Positions 1 through 9,818 of a DNA stretch of 54,897 nt are shown in pieces; position 1 is the first letter of the stretch; the number at the start of each line of letters is the position of its first letter. Source of the stretch: Leptospiraceae bacterium (lineage in GTDB: Bacteria > Spirochaetota > Leptospiria > Leptospirales > Leptospiraceae); NCBI GenBank assembly GCA_016708435.1, contig JADJFV010000022.1:1-54897 (forward strand), in the 5' to 3' direction. The notes under the pieces are model-generated. The model made no database searches. It saw only the letters and a list, made by a program, of their open reading frames with translations, and was not told the DNA's origin. The translations under genes were made by a program, and so were the position numbers.

Positions 1-762
1 ACAGGGGCCTCAAGTGGATTCGGCATTGATTTTGCTAATATATTCGCAGAAAGCGGATCTAATCTTATCTTAGTAGCAAGACGAATAGAGCCTATGCAAG
101 AATTAAAGAGAAAGGTAGAAGCAAATCACAAAATAAAAGTTGAAGTAATCCCAATGGATTTGAGCACTAAAGAAGCACCGGTTACTCTCTATAATGCGGT
201 CAAATCGAAAGGCATTGTTGTAGACGCTCTTATTAATAATGCAGGCTTTGGAATCTATGGAGAATTTGTTGATGCTCCCTGGGACAAAGAAGAAATGCAA
301 CTTATGGTAGATGTTGTAAACCTTATGCATCTAACAAAGCTTTTTTTGAAAGACATGGTAGCGCGTAACTCTGGTTATATCCTGAATATTTCCTCTATCG
401 CTGCATTCCAGCCTTCTCCCCTTTATGCATCTTACTCAGCCGGCAAAAGTTATGTTCTAAATTTCACCGAAGCATTAAACTATGAACTTCGTAATACCAA
501 TATAAAGGTAAGCACACTCGCTCCCGGTGTTACTCGCACAGGATTCCAAGAAACGGCTGCAAAAGAAAAACCACTTACACCTTACCAAAAACTCAGTATG
601 ATGGAAAGTAGACCTGTAGCTGAAATAGGGGTAAGAGGTCTTATGCGCGGAACTCCAAGTGTATTGCCTGGATTTATGAACAAACTCAGTATCTTCTTTC
701 TTCGATTTACACCAAGACGAGTTATGGCTCTCATGGTATATCGACTCATGAAGATAGATTGA
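1..762 (+). CDS. Short-chain dehydrogenase/reductase, 5' end cut by window edge
   Basis: This is an NAD(P)-dependent oxidoreductase of the short-chain dehydrogenase (SDR) family. The open frame runs in from base 1, so the true start lies outside the window. The first visible residues are the cofactor-binding TGASSGFG loop. They are followed by the NNAGFG motif, the catalytic Ser in ISSIAAF and the catalytic pair in YSAGK. The C-terminal tail is basic (FTPRRVMALMVYRLMKID), as in the membrane-associated DltE/YqjQ-like group of SDRs. The visible part is 253 residues, so only about 5-15 residues are missing. The substrate cannot be read from sequence. The ATG at 94 is internal to the Rossmann fold and is not the start. 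Family assignment is firm; function is open. Confidence 0.9.
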   Translation, partial: TGASSGFGIDFANIFAESGSNLILVARRIEPMQELKRKVEANHKIKVEVIPMDLSTKEAPVTLYNAVKSKGIVVDALINNAGFGIYGEFVDAPWDKEEMQLMVDVVNLMHLTKLFLKDMVARNSGYILNISSIAAFQPSPLYASYSAGKSYVLNFTEALNYELRNTNIKVSTLAPGVTRTGFQETAAKEKPLTPYQKLSMMESRPVAEIGVRGLMRGTPSVLPGFMNKLSIFFLRFTPRRVMALMVYRLMKID

Positions 763-1058
763 TTTTTTCTTTGAACTCCTACCGGGAAGGTAAGGATTGT
801 TAGCCAATCATAATATATCCCAAAGCTAGAAAGGATAGATTTATTCTTTTCTCCATAACAGTCTTTACTTTCTTCGATTTCATTTTTCCCAAAGGTTTTG
901 CAAGATGATTCTAGATCAAAGATTACTAAATCGGATGAAAACTTCATTGCGCAATCTTCACCATTAACAGATACGATGGTCTTAGATATTCAAACTCATA
1001 TCGTTTTTTTTTCGGTGTCTGTTATCAGTGTGCATCGGTGGTAATCAGTTCCTACAAC
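763..1058. other. Intergenic gap with a possible exonuclease fragment and a repeat-like tail
   Basis: No intact gene is seen here. On the minus strand an ATG at 947 opens a short stretch reading MKFSSDLVIFDLESSCKTFG and then NEIEES. This resembles the start of a DEDD 3'-5' exonuclease (acidic DxE in IFDLES), but the similarity stops after about 28 residues and the frame then runs into unrelated sequence. It may be a truncated remnant. Bases 1009-1050 contain a T-run followed by sequence of the type CGGTGTCTGTTATCAGTGTG then CATCGGTGG, which looks like a fragment of a dispersed intergenic repeat. Confidence 0.35.
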
Positions 1059-2106
1059 TTAAACTCTTTTGCTGGAACGAAGATTTTTTTTCTCCAATTC
1101 TCTTGCGGTCATGATTAGCATTTGCAATCTATTTTCGATATTTCCAATGCTAATATCGGGGTCATAGTCTAGAGATAGTATTTGAATATCGTTGTATTTT
1201 TCTTTAATTGCTTTGATTAAACCTCGCCCTGAGATATGATTGGGAAGACAACCAAAGGGCTGAACAATGATAAAGGATTTAATTCCTTTTTTAATCATGG
1301 CAATAATTTCACCGGGCATGAGCCAGCCCTCTCCGGAATTAAAAGAAATATCAAAGACCTCACTCGCATTCTTGCTAATTTCATATACAGTAGGTCTATA
1401 TTCATAAAAGCGAAACGATTTCATGATTTTATCAATTGGCTTTCTATTAAAATTTACAACACCTTCTATGATTTGTTGCATTACCCAATCTTTTAGTGGA
1501 ATCTCAGAGAATTTTTTTCGTGCGCATACTATAATTAACCATCTCTTGCGAAAAGAAATCGGAAATGGGTGGAAGGATTGTTTCCATATCGTTCTTTCGC
1601 AAATATTCGATTAGCCCGTAATTCGCTACAGAGTTGTAATTAACCAGTATCTCCCCAATGATGACAACTTTGGGTTTTGGATTCGATCTATCTATTTCGA
1701 TTTTATTAAATGCAGGGACTGCTTCTTTTAAAACTTTTTTTGCTCTTCGAAAATTAGTCATGAGAGCATCCATTCCTTTATCCATATAATGCTTGAATAC
1801 TTTTTCAGTCTCACCTTGATTTTTCTCATAGGGCAAAGTTTTCTGTCTCATCTCATTCAAAGATTCCCAGATAAGCATTCCCTGAAGTGCAATTATATCC
1901 CAATAAAAACCAAGTCTAAATCCGGGATGTGTTTCGTAGATATCAGAATCGTTAGTCACTATAGGAATATCAGAATATCCACTCTCATCCAAACTTTTTC
2001 GAACAAGGGTAAAATACTGTAAGGCTCTACAGGCATTGCATCTTTTTCCGAGTGCAATTGCAATTTCATCTCTTTTATAATTTCCATTTTTTAATCCATG
2101 TAAGAC

Positions 2107-3537
2107 GGGTCAACCTGTCATTCGTAGGAAAAATTTAAATGTCGATTGCTCCAAACGTGTGACCATGAACCTTCATAGATTTTTTCCCGCAATTTAAGAA
2201 TGCTATGTGCGCCTTTAATAAGCCATTTCATTCCGGCTTGTTTAAGTCTCTGTTGGACGAGATATTTATTTGCACTTTCAACCGCGCCTGAGCCAATGAA
2301 GTAACCAAGTTTTCTAAACTCATCATAGTGCATTTTATTTTGACGGGTATGATAGTAAGAATACAGATTTCGAATTTCTGTTTCTTTTTTGGGATATTCC
2401 TTGATGAGGTTTAGTAAAGTTGCGCATACATCTAATACTCTTCCATTCCATAAAAGGTCTTTGAGAGGAGCTACAAATTCTTTCACTTTTAATTCCTCCT
2501 TTTCGCCAAATATGGATTTACCGCAATTCCAAAGATGTTCTTCTGCATGATACCAATCAAGAATATGAATTGAATCTGGATGTAACCTTAATCTCATCTG
2601 ATCAATCCACTCTGCACCATCGGTCACATAAATAACTTTTTCCGCTCTATACAAACAAGTTTTCTTCTTAGTTAGATTTTCAAAATGCTCCACTCCTTGA
2701 CCAAGAGAAGTTACATATCTTTTTTCTGTAATATCACGTCGAGTTCTGTCTTTGTTGTATTTAATATCTTCTTCTCGAAACAAAAGAGCAAGCTTATTTT
2801 CTCTATATTCTACATGGTTCTTTTCGCCTTCCTCTCCACAAATTGGAACCATACTTCCATCCACTTCTACATAAAGGGTCGCTGTCGTTAACTCAGTGTT
2901 ATTCTCTACCGGAGACTCTTCTTCTTTTTTAAGTAACGCATGACCACAATTTTCTGACACGACTCGAATAACTTCTTCGTCTACTTCTAATCCTTCGATG
3001 TCTTTAAAAAATTCCTTTACTCGCTCAAAGGGAGCATGAGCGGCTAACCAACATATCTTCTCTTCAAATTTCCCACCTGCACTATTTGGGCTAATTCCGA
3101 GTATCCTATCTAAGGGAAATTCAGTGTAATCACAATTACGATTTACGCAAGTATAATACGTTCTCTGTATTTCAATACTTCCAGTTCTGCCTGTCTGAAT
3201 TGTTCTTTTGCGCAGTCCTTGATTCTTTAACTTTTCTTCACACCCGCACTTCGGGCATTTTTTTTTACCTTCTCGCCTTTGCCCATTTTCTTCAATGCTA
3301 ACAAAAGAACTTCTTCATTCTCGATTAGATTCTCTGACATCCATCCCTGCAATTCCGATAAGGTCGGCGCAGTCTTCGGTAATTTCTCTGTCGATGCTCT
3401 AAGTCTTTCTTTATATTTTAAGGTTAATTCTTCTATATCAGATTCTGAAAAGTGCATTAGGTTTCTCCCCTTTTTTACTACTTTTCTTTCCCATTTATTT
3501 TGTACAATTTTTTTACCTACTTTTTACAGGTTGACCC
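2107..3537 (-). mobile_element. ISKra4-like insertion sequence, about 1.43 kb, with inverted terminal repeats
   Basis: The ends carry perfect 12-bp inverted repeats: GGGTCAACCTGT at 2107-2118 and its complement at 3526-3537. Similarity continues inward after a short mismatch (GTAGG plus an A-rich stretch at both ends). TAAGAC lies just outside the left end (2101-2106) and again four bases outside the right end (3542-3547). This is consistent with a target duplication of roughly 9 bp (ATGTAAGAC versus ATCTTAAGAC) that has since drifted. The element sits inside the dehydratase gene. It encodes one transposase in two frames. Family assignment is from the transposase; the boundaries are read directly from the repeats. 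Confidence 0.85.
2118..3457 (-). CDS. ISKra4-family DDE transposase, two frames joined by a -1 shift at an A run
   Basis: The first frame (3457-3227) starts MHFSESDIEELTLKYKERLR and would end after 76 residues. A -1 shift at nine consecutive T (3258-3266, A on the coding strand) joins it to a long frame that contains a zinc ribbon (KKCPKCGCEE), then TYYTCVNRNC. After these come the catalytic domain motifs: first Asp in LYVEVDGSMVPI, second Asp in VIYVTDGAEWI, then LDWYHAEEHLW, and the Glu region GSGAVESANKYL. The joined product is about 446 residues, the usual size for the family. The slippery site reads A AAA AAA with a purine-rich GAGAAGG just upstream. Programmed frameshifting is therefore more likely than decay, since no other stop interrupts the coding. 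Confidence 0.8.
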
Positions 3538-3813
3538 ATCTTAAGACCTCTCCTACATTTAATTGAGCAGGAAAACAAATATCGTTATGCACATATCTCT
3601 TCCCTAATTCAACAGCTTCCTCATTGGCAAATGGAAATATTCCTGCCTTGTATCCATTTCGTTCAATGGCTACTTTCATGATCTGAGAAAACTCGGGAAA
3701 CATATTTGGCATTAAAACTGTTCTTTTTTTACTGTCTTTCTTTGTGAAAATTGCTTTTTGTTTTTCTTTATTTTCTGCCATAAATTAATACATTAGAAAC
3801 CGGAACGGTTAAT

Positions 3814-6800
3814 CTAATTATTCCTCCTTGTAGTTGCTAGCATTTCTTTTGCTCGTTTATTTTTAATCGATTCAATGAATGATTTAACCCTGATATTGAT
3901 TGGTCCTTTGTTTTCTCCCTCATCTAGTTTTAAGACAAGTGGACTTTTTCCTGAATACTCTTTTAGAACCCTATCTAGCTCGTCACTTATGATCGCATCA
4001 TGCCCACAACCAAAACTTACAATTTGCACAAGTTCTAAATTGGGTTGATCATTTGTAAAAATGGCCGCACTGTAAAGCTGGGTATGAAATTCATTATTTG
4101 TATCCACTCTCAAATCATGAAAAGTAATATCATTGATTTCAGGTATTCCGTCTAACGTGATAACTGGAATATCCATTTTTGTAAAATGAACTGCTAGTTC
4201 GTGATTGATAAAATTATCGTAATGATAGGGTCTACCGGCGATTAAAACCGCAAACCGATCAGTGCCTTTGAGAGAATCCATAATTCGTTTTGATTCTTCT
4301 ATTAATTTTAATTTGAACAGATTATTGGCATTATCCGCTTGCTCAATTGCCTTTAAGACGATTTTTTCTTTGATACCCAACTTTTCTTTTGCATAGAGTG
4401 CAATCTGTGCGTTTCTAGATTTTATAGATTCAAATTGAAACGCAGGAGTATCATATTCTATCCCAAACTGCCTTGGATTATCGTTTATTCTCACTATCTC
4501 TGCATAACCTTGGATCACAGGACACATCCAGGAATTCTGCGAATTTTTATTTTGCTTAATAATCTTTTGCAAAAGAGGATTAAAGATTCGATCAACTTTT
4601 TTTTCTATGAGATCTAAAATATGTCCATGGACTACTTTGGCAGGAAGACAAATCGTATCCGAGGAAACAGAGCCAAGCCCAGTCTCAAACAATTTATAAG
4701 AAGTAGAACTCGATAATTCTACCTTGTATCCGAGGGATAAGAAAAAATGCTTCCAGAACGGCAAACTATTGTAAAACTCCAAGGTCTTTGGAATTCCGAT
4801 CGTTTGATTCTTTGGCGTATCCACAATGGAAATAGGAAACTCAGATACCAAAAGTTTTTCTCTAAAGCTTAGCATATCCGGTTTCGATTTTTGTTTTGTG
4901 TTGATTGCTTTAATCTTTTCTTTTACTTCTGGATTTTTTGGGTCTTCTAAAATTTCTCCTTTCTCACATCTGTTTCCAGTTACATAATAACTATGATTGG
5001 AAAATTCCACAACGGAGCGATTGCAGGAATTAGAGCAAAATTTACAAACAACAGAAGGCATTTTACTATACTCAAATTTTTCTAAATCTTCCCATGAAAT
5101 AAAAGTCGGAGAATAACTTCCATTTGCCTGTATATCCTTTTCAATCTTTTCCTTTGTTAGAATGGCAATGCCAATCGCTCCCATTTCACCCGGATGATCG
5201 GGACGAATGACCTCTTTTTCAGTCAATAACTGAAAGGCTCTCAGGATTGCATCATTTTTAAAAGTTCCACCCTGAACAACAATTCTATTTCCCAATAAAT
5301 CTATATTAGAAATACGTAATACTTTTGTGAGTGCGTTTTCTATAATTGATTTACATAGTCCGGCAAATATATCTTCTACAGACTTACCATTCTTTTGTTC
5401 TGTGATGATAGAGGAATTCATAAATACAGTGCATCTAGATCCAAGCACTGACGGATAATTCGAGTTAAACGCTAGCTCTGCAACTTGTGAAATGGGAATT
5501 TTTAAAGTAGAAGAATAGGTGTCTAAAAAAGAACCACATCCAGCGCTACAGGCTTCGTTCAAAACAAAGTTTGTAGGAATCCCATTGTGAACAAAGATTG
5601 CCTTCATATCCTGTCCACCAATATCTAAAATAAAACTAACATCGGGGCAATTCATTACAGCCGCTCTTGTATGCGCTACCGTTTCTACTGTATGATAATC
5701 AGTGTTAAACGCTTTATGAATTAGCATTTCCCCGTAACCGGTAGAGCCAGCCCCGATTACTTTTAATAGAATATTTTTTTCTAAGTAGGAATTGTAAATC
5801 TGTAGAAGTCCACCTTTAATTACTTGAATTGGATCTCCTTCATTGTTTTTGTAAAACTTATCGAGTAATTTTCCATCCTTATCTATAAGAACAAATTTAC
5901 TCGTTGTAGAGCCAGCGTCTATTCCGATGTATACTTCCATTACCTTACGACCATTCGGTGAGTAGGTATCCAAGTAAGATTTAAAATCAGGAATTTTATA
6001 ACGTCTATTGAATTCTTCTCTTTCTGTTTTATCTTTAAAATAATTTGAATTCAGTTTTGCTAAATTTTTCTTATGATCGAATACTCGATTTTCTAATGCT
6101 TCTAGATTTGCAGGCTTATACAGATTATCCTTTTCTCCAAACATATCTTGAACAGAAAGAGCAGCACCAAAGGCTACAATTACTTCTGGATGCTGTGGAA
6201 TAATAATTTCATCGCTTCCTAAATTGAGTCTTTCTCGGAAAACTTCTATTAGCCTCGGATTGAATGTAAGTGGACCTCCTTCAAATATTACAGGTCCTTC
6301 AATTTTGATTCCCTGCGCTAAACCACCTATGGTCTGTTTTGCAATGGCGTGAAATACAGATAAGGCAATATCGTTTTTAGAAATTCCCTGGTTTAGTAAA
6401 GGTTGCACATCTGTCTTAGCAAAGACTCCACATCTTCCCGAAATATCATAAACCCGATTTCCCTTAAGCGCATACTCATTAAAATCCTCTGTAGAAATTT
6501 TTAAAAGCTCTGCCATCTGGTCGATAAAAGCACCTGTTCCACCGGCACAACTTCCATTCATTCGCATATCGTGCACTAGATTGCTATCAGTGTATTCGTC
6601 CTTCTTAAAAAAAATCAACTTCGCATCTTGTCCACCGAGTTCAATTGCAGATTTTGTCTCTGGATATAATCTTTTGATGATAATGCTATTAGCCACCACT
6701 TCCTGAATAAAAAAGATTGTAAAGCTTTGCTATATCAAAACCACCACTTCCGCAAATTGCCAACCTAAATTCGTCTTCTGGATACAGTTGGTGTGCTTCT

Positions 6801-6949
6801 TTTAGTAATGTCAGGACAGTCTTGGATTGCTCCGAATTGTGCCGCATATACTTAAAATGAACAAGAGAATCCTGCTTCTCAGGATGAACCAAAGCAATCT
6901 TAACAGTCGTAGAACCAACATCGATCCCAGCAAATAAAATATTTCTCAT
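3814..6949 (-). pseudogene. Large acyl-CoA dehydratase activase (BadF/BcrA-type, two ATPase domains), one frameshift
   Basis: Proteins of this family use ATP to drive low-potential electron transfer to a 2-hydroxyacyl-CoA dehydratase or related reductase. The N-terminal piece (6949-6689) carries the ASKHA phosphate loop AGIDVGSTTVK and ends prematurely. The rest continues in another frame as FIQEVVANSIIIKRLYPETK. One base too many in a six-base A run (6709-6714) explains the break; corrected length is 1044 residues. Two activase domains follow each other, each with two cluster cysteines: GSCAGGTGAF with GRCGVFAKTDV, then EACSAGCGSF with GSRCTVFMNSS. A second ATP site is IGIDAGSTTSK. After these comes a cysteine-rich segment (VVCKFCSNSCNRS) and a DUF2229-like C-terminal half. 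It may be a real mutation or a sequencing error. Confidence 0.85.
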
Positions 6950-7113
6950 ATTCTAAGATGTTTTTAAAACTATTCTAAATTTTTAAAGTAAAAAATCTGA
7001 TAATATTGAGACAAATAAAAACTATTCAGAATTTTCGTTACCCGCAATAGCTTAATCCTACAAAATTCTCAGTAAAAGACTAGAATCAGGTAAGAGTAGT
7101 CTATCAAATATTC

Positions 7114-7139
7114 ATCCTGTAAATCTTGTTAATCCTGTC
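7114..7139. repeat. Periodic ATCCTG-type intergenic repeat
   Basis: Three near-repeats of a unit close to ATCCTGTAA follow one another (ATCCTGTAA, ATCTTGTTA, ATCCTGTCT) with a period of about nine. The same motif family appears on the opposite strand at 54805-54847 (GGATTAGGATTTTTAGGATT and onward). I recognise this as a kind of short-period intergenic repeat found in many bacterial genomes. Its role is unknown. Confidence 0.6.
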
Positions 7140-7187
7140 TAAGAAAAATCTCTTTACCACAGGCAATAGATACCCTGTATCTCATTT

Positions 7188-7259
7188 TTACTATGAATGA
7201 TACTATCAAAGATACTGTAAATCATACTCCTGCTTTTTTAAGAGTATCTTTAATAGTAT
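7188..7259. repeat. Hairpin-forming dispersed repeat, copy 1
   Basis: The left arm ATACTATCAAAGATACT (7200-7216) pairs with AGTATCTTTAATAGTAT (7243-7259) at 16 of 17 positions around a 26-nt loop. The 29 bases 7188-7216 are found again, exactly but reverse-complemented, at 26754-26782. It lies between divergent genes and is not coding. It could be a small non-autonomous mobile element or a structured RNA or DNA signal. Confidence 0.75.
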
Positions 7260-7393
7260 ACTAGACAGTATCCTTCATCCATAGCCAAGCCAAATAAATA
7301 AACCCGGTCTCTTGATTTTTTTTCCACTTGAGTATTTCCCTAGATAGGAAATTTTGGAATAGCAATCCCAATTGACAAAGTGAGAGTTCAAAT

Positions 7394-7690
7394 ATGCCAA
7401 CATACGATTATAAATGTAAAACCTGTGACAAAGTGTTTGAACACTTTCAAGCAATGAAAGACGAACCTTTAAAAGAATGCCTTTGCGAAAAGAAAGGAGA
7501 AGTTTCTAGAATGATTTCCGGTGGAACTGGAATTATTTTTAAAGGGAGCGGTTTTTATGTAACAGACTACAAAAAAAGCGGAAGCGGAGAAAACTCAGCA
7601 AGTGTGACCACTCCTTCTACAACGCCTGCGACTCCAACAACAACGACTCCGGCTGCGACAACAAGTCCTGCACCGTCTACAGACAAATAA
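7394..7690 (+). CDS. FmdB-family zinc ribbon protein
   Basis: This is a small protein of 98 residues. The first about 60 residues match the FmdB/CxxC putative regulatory family: MPTYDYKCKTCDKVFE at the start, a second cysteine pair in ECLCEKKGEV, and the GGTGIIFKGSGFYVTDYK segment typical of the family. It probably binds one zinc ion. The family was named from a regulator of formamidase in Methylophilus, but most members are of unknown role. The C-terminal about 35 residues are a low-complexity Thr/Pro/Ala tail, also usual in this family. It ends 3 bp before lpxI and is probably co-transcribed with it and lpxB. Confidence 0.88.
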   Translation: MPTYDYKCKTCDKVFEHFQAMKDEPLKECLCEKKGEVSRMISGGTGIIFKGSGFYVTDYKKSGSGENSASVTTPSTTPATPTTTTPAATTSPAPSTDK

Positions 7691-7693
7691 GCA

Positions 7694-8536
7694 TTGGCAA
7701 GATTAGCAATCATTGCGGGTGCTGGTGATTTGCCACATATAGCCATGCGCGAAGCCTTAGCGCAAGGAGAAGACCCATTGTTTTTCTCCATTACAGAATC
7801 TGATTTTTATGCAGGAGAATTTGCAAGTCGAACTATTCCTGTATATATCACACAAATCGGAAAGATATTTAAGCTTTGCAAAAAAAACAATGTAGATAGA
7901 ATTTTACTTTTAGGCAAAGTAAAAAAAGATATAATTCTAAAAACGTATCGATATGATTTGAAAACGATTACATTACTGGCAAAGATGCTGAATCAAAATG
8001 ACTATACATTCTTTGAAACAGCCGCTAAGGAATTTGACAAAGAAAAAATCAAAATCCTATCTCAGAAAACGTATCTAAAAACCCTTTTACTTCCAGAAGG
8101 ACGTTATACGAAAGCGAAACTCTCTAAAGATAAGTTAGGCGATATAGAATTCGGAATGAACATTGCGCATCAACTCGCCACACTCGATGTAGGTCAGACT
8201 GTCATTGTAACGCAAAAGATGGTGTTGGCGCTAGAAGCAATTGAAGGAACAGACGAAACCATTAAACGTGGCGGTCTGCTTTCTAGAAAAAAAGGAGCCG
8301 TAGTCTGTAAAAGCACTAAACGGGGACAAGACGATAGATTTGATCTACCTACTATCGGTATTGAAACTCTACAAAATATGCACGCATCAGGATGTGACAC
8401 AATCGCTATTCGTGCGAGCGAGACAATCGTAGTCAGTCCAAAGCAATTCATAGAAGAAGCAAATAAACTCAAAATAAATTTCATCAGCTATTCAGGTCCT
8501 GAGAGTAATAAATACAATGCAGAAAAAAAAATCTAA
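7694..8536 (+). CDS. lpxI: UDP-2,3-diacylglucosamine diphosphatase LpxI
   Basis: LpxI hydrolyses UDP-2,3-diacylglucosamine to lipid X and UMP, the fourth step of lipid A synthesis, in organisms that use it in place of LpxH. The protein is 280 residues, the normal size. It opens with the family motif AIIAGAGDLPHIAM and carries IGKIFKLCKKNNVDRILLLG and then KRGGLLSRKKGAVVCKS near the C-terminal catalytic domain. The start is a TTG at 7694, because no ATG lies in frame before the conserved GAGDLP. It sits 3 bp after the fmdB-like gene and overlaps lpxB by 20 bp, so the consecutive pathway steps are translationally coupled. The product of LpxI (lipid X) is a substrate of LpxB. Confidence 0.9.
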   Translation: MARLAIIAGAGDLPHIAMREALAQGEDPLFFSITESDFYAGEFASRTIPVYITQIGKIFKLCKKNNVDRILLLGKVKKDIILKTYRYDLKTITLLAKMLNQNDYTFFETAAKEFDKEKIKILSQKTYLKTLLLPEGRYTKAKLSKDKLGDIEFGMNIAHQLATLDVGQTVIVTQKMVLALEAIEGTDETIKRGGLLSRKKGAVVCKSTKRGQDDRFDLPTIGIETLQNMHASGCDTIAIRASETIVVSPKQFIEEANKLKINFISYSGPESNKYNAEKKI

Positions 8537-9818
8537 CGCCACAGCAAAGAAAACAGTTTCTAAGAAAGCTACAACCAAGAAGTCAACAACTGTTTCTAAA
8601 AAGAAAGTAACGACAAAGAAGGTGATTCAAGAGGTAACTCCTAAATTACCTCCGATAGAAGAGAAAATTTTAATTGTTTGCGGCGAGCCTTCCGGTGATT
8701 TGCTAGGTGCTGATTTGATTCAGGAACTCAGAAAGACTGGAGGCAACTTTTCATTTACCGGTATCGGCGGAAATGAAATGGAAAAGCTTGGATTTAAATC
8801 TTTACATGATATGGAATCATTGAGTGTAATCGGATTTACTGGAATTATCACTCGTTATCATCAATTAAAAAGAATCGCAAAAGACTTAGTTCAAAAAGCA
8901 GTAGAGCAGAACGTCCATTATGCTGTTCTTATAGACTATCCGGGATTTAACCTTCACCTTGCCGAAAAGCTCCGCGAGAAAGGAATTAAAATTATATTCT
9001 ACGTCTCCCCACAAATCTGGGCTTGGAGATTTAATAGAATCTTTCGTATTCAAAAATTTGTAGACTTAATGCTCGTTCTATTTCCATTCGAAAAGAAAAT
9101 CTACGACGAATACAGTGTAAACTGTGAATTTGTGGGTCATCCTTTAAGCAGTCGAATGAAAGAAAAGATTCTCACCGAAAAGCCAATTGACATAGAGAAA
9201 GGGGTAACAACTGTTTGTCTCATGCCGGGCTCCAGGGCAGGCGAAATTTCTAGACTCATAGACCCTATTCTAGACAGTGCAGTATTAATTCAAAAAAGAA
9301 TGGATAGTCAGAACAAAAAAGTGCAGTTTATCCTTCCCAATATTAATAAATCACAAGAGACAGCTATCCTAGAAAAATTAAGTCAATTCGAAAAAGAATC
9401 AAACATAAAAATAAAATATTTCTTTGACAACTCTGCCAAATGCTTAGAAGCCTCTGACTTAGTGATTCTATCTTCCGGAACAGCCACACTCGAAGTCACC
9501 TACTTTGAAAAGCCAATGATTATTGTTTATAAACTTGGATTTATTACCTATCAAATTGGATTAAGAATCGTAAGAGCAACGGATATCGGGTTAGTCAATA
9601 TTCTAGCCGGAAAAAGAATTTGCAAAGAATTCTTACAAAAGGAAGTTACCGGACAAACAATATTTGCCGAAGCAAAACAAATTCTAGAAGATACAAATTA
9701 CCGCGAAGAAATGACACGGCAAATCAAAGCAGTAAAGGCGAGTCTAGGGGACGGAAACGCTGGAAAAAATGCATCCACTGCTATTCTAAAATTGATTCGG
9801 GACTCTGCTCTTCTTTAA
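8517..9818 (+). CDS. lpxB: Lipid-A-disaccharide synthase LpxB with a basic N-terminal extension
   Basis: LpxB condenses lipid X with UDP-2,3-diacylglucosamine to form the lipid A disaccharide on the inner membrane face. The family motifs are clear: LIVCGEPSGDLLGADL, FTGIGGNEM, SVIGFTGI, IDYPGFNLHLA, YVSPQIWAW, FVGHPL, LMPGSRAGEI and SSGTATLE. The catalytic core begins near residue 50. The first about 48 residues are a Lys/Thr/Ser/Val-rich extension (KKKSNATAKKTVSKKATTKK and more) not found in ordinary LpxB. The start ATG overlaps the end of lpxI. A later start would remove the extension, but the upstream ATG is the one coupled to lpxI. The 3' end overlaps the convergent lipoprotein gene by 38 bp. 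Confidence 0.93.
   Translation: MQKKKSNATAKKTVSKKATTKKSTTVSKKKVTTKKVIQEVTPKLPPIEEKILIVCGEPSGDLLGADLIQELRKTGGNFSFTGIGGNEMEKLGFKSLHDMESLSVIGFTGIITRYHQLKRIAKDLVQKAVEQNVHYAVLIDYPGFNLHLAEKLREKGIKIIFYVSPQIWAWRFNRIFRIQKFVDLMLVLFPFEKKIYDEYSVNCEFVGHPLSSRMKEKILTEKPIDIEKGVTTVCLMPGSRAGEISRLIDPILDSAVLIQKRMDSQNKKVQFILPNINKSQETAILEKLSQFEKESNIKIKYFFDNSAKCLEASDLVILSSGTATLEVTYFEKPMIIVYKLGFITYQIGLRIVRATDIGLVNILAGKRICKEFLQKEVTGQTIFAEAKQILEDTNYREEMTRQIKAVKASLGDGNAGKNASTAILKLIRDSALL

Larger units (their letters stand above)
1059..3781 (-). pseudogene. 2-hydroxyacyl-CoA dehydratase-type protein, interrupted by an IS and frameshifted
   Basis: Three pieces on the minus strand belong to one gene: 3781-3542, 2103-1504 and 1503-1059. 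If the insertion sequence is removed, the reading passes in frame from NVGEVL to HGLKNGNYKRDEIAIALGKR, giving a protein of about 426 residues. Cysteine motifs typical of the 2-hydroxyacyl-CoA dehydratase/activase-associated family are visible: DICFPAQLN, GKRCNACRALQY and FGCLPNHISGRG. A second break lies at a run of seven T (1512-1518, A on the coding strand). Removing one base restores TKKFSEIPLKDWVMQQI. The gene starts 32 bp after the stop of the large activase gene (3814-6949), so the two probably form one operon and one iron-sulfur system. As it stands the gene cannot make a full protein. The substrate is unknown. Confidence 0.8.
6950..7393. other. Intergenic region of 444 bp holding two dispersed-repeat elements
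   Basis: No gene is seen. The region separates the divergent activase gene (minus) and fmdB-like gene (plus), so both promoters must be here. It holds a periodic ATCCTGTAAATCTTGTTAAT element at 7114-7139 and a hairpin element at 7188-7259, described separately. The last 70 bases before 7394 are AT-rich and probably carry the promoter of the fmdB-lpxI-lpxB operon, but no clear -35/-10 pair stands out. Confidence 0.6.

Noticed and set aside
2118..3457. Transposase treated as a dead pseudogene
   Set aside because: The only break is at a canonical slippery A run and all motifs are preserved on both sides, so programmed frameshifting explains it better.
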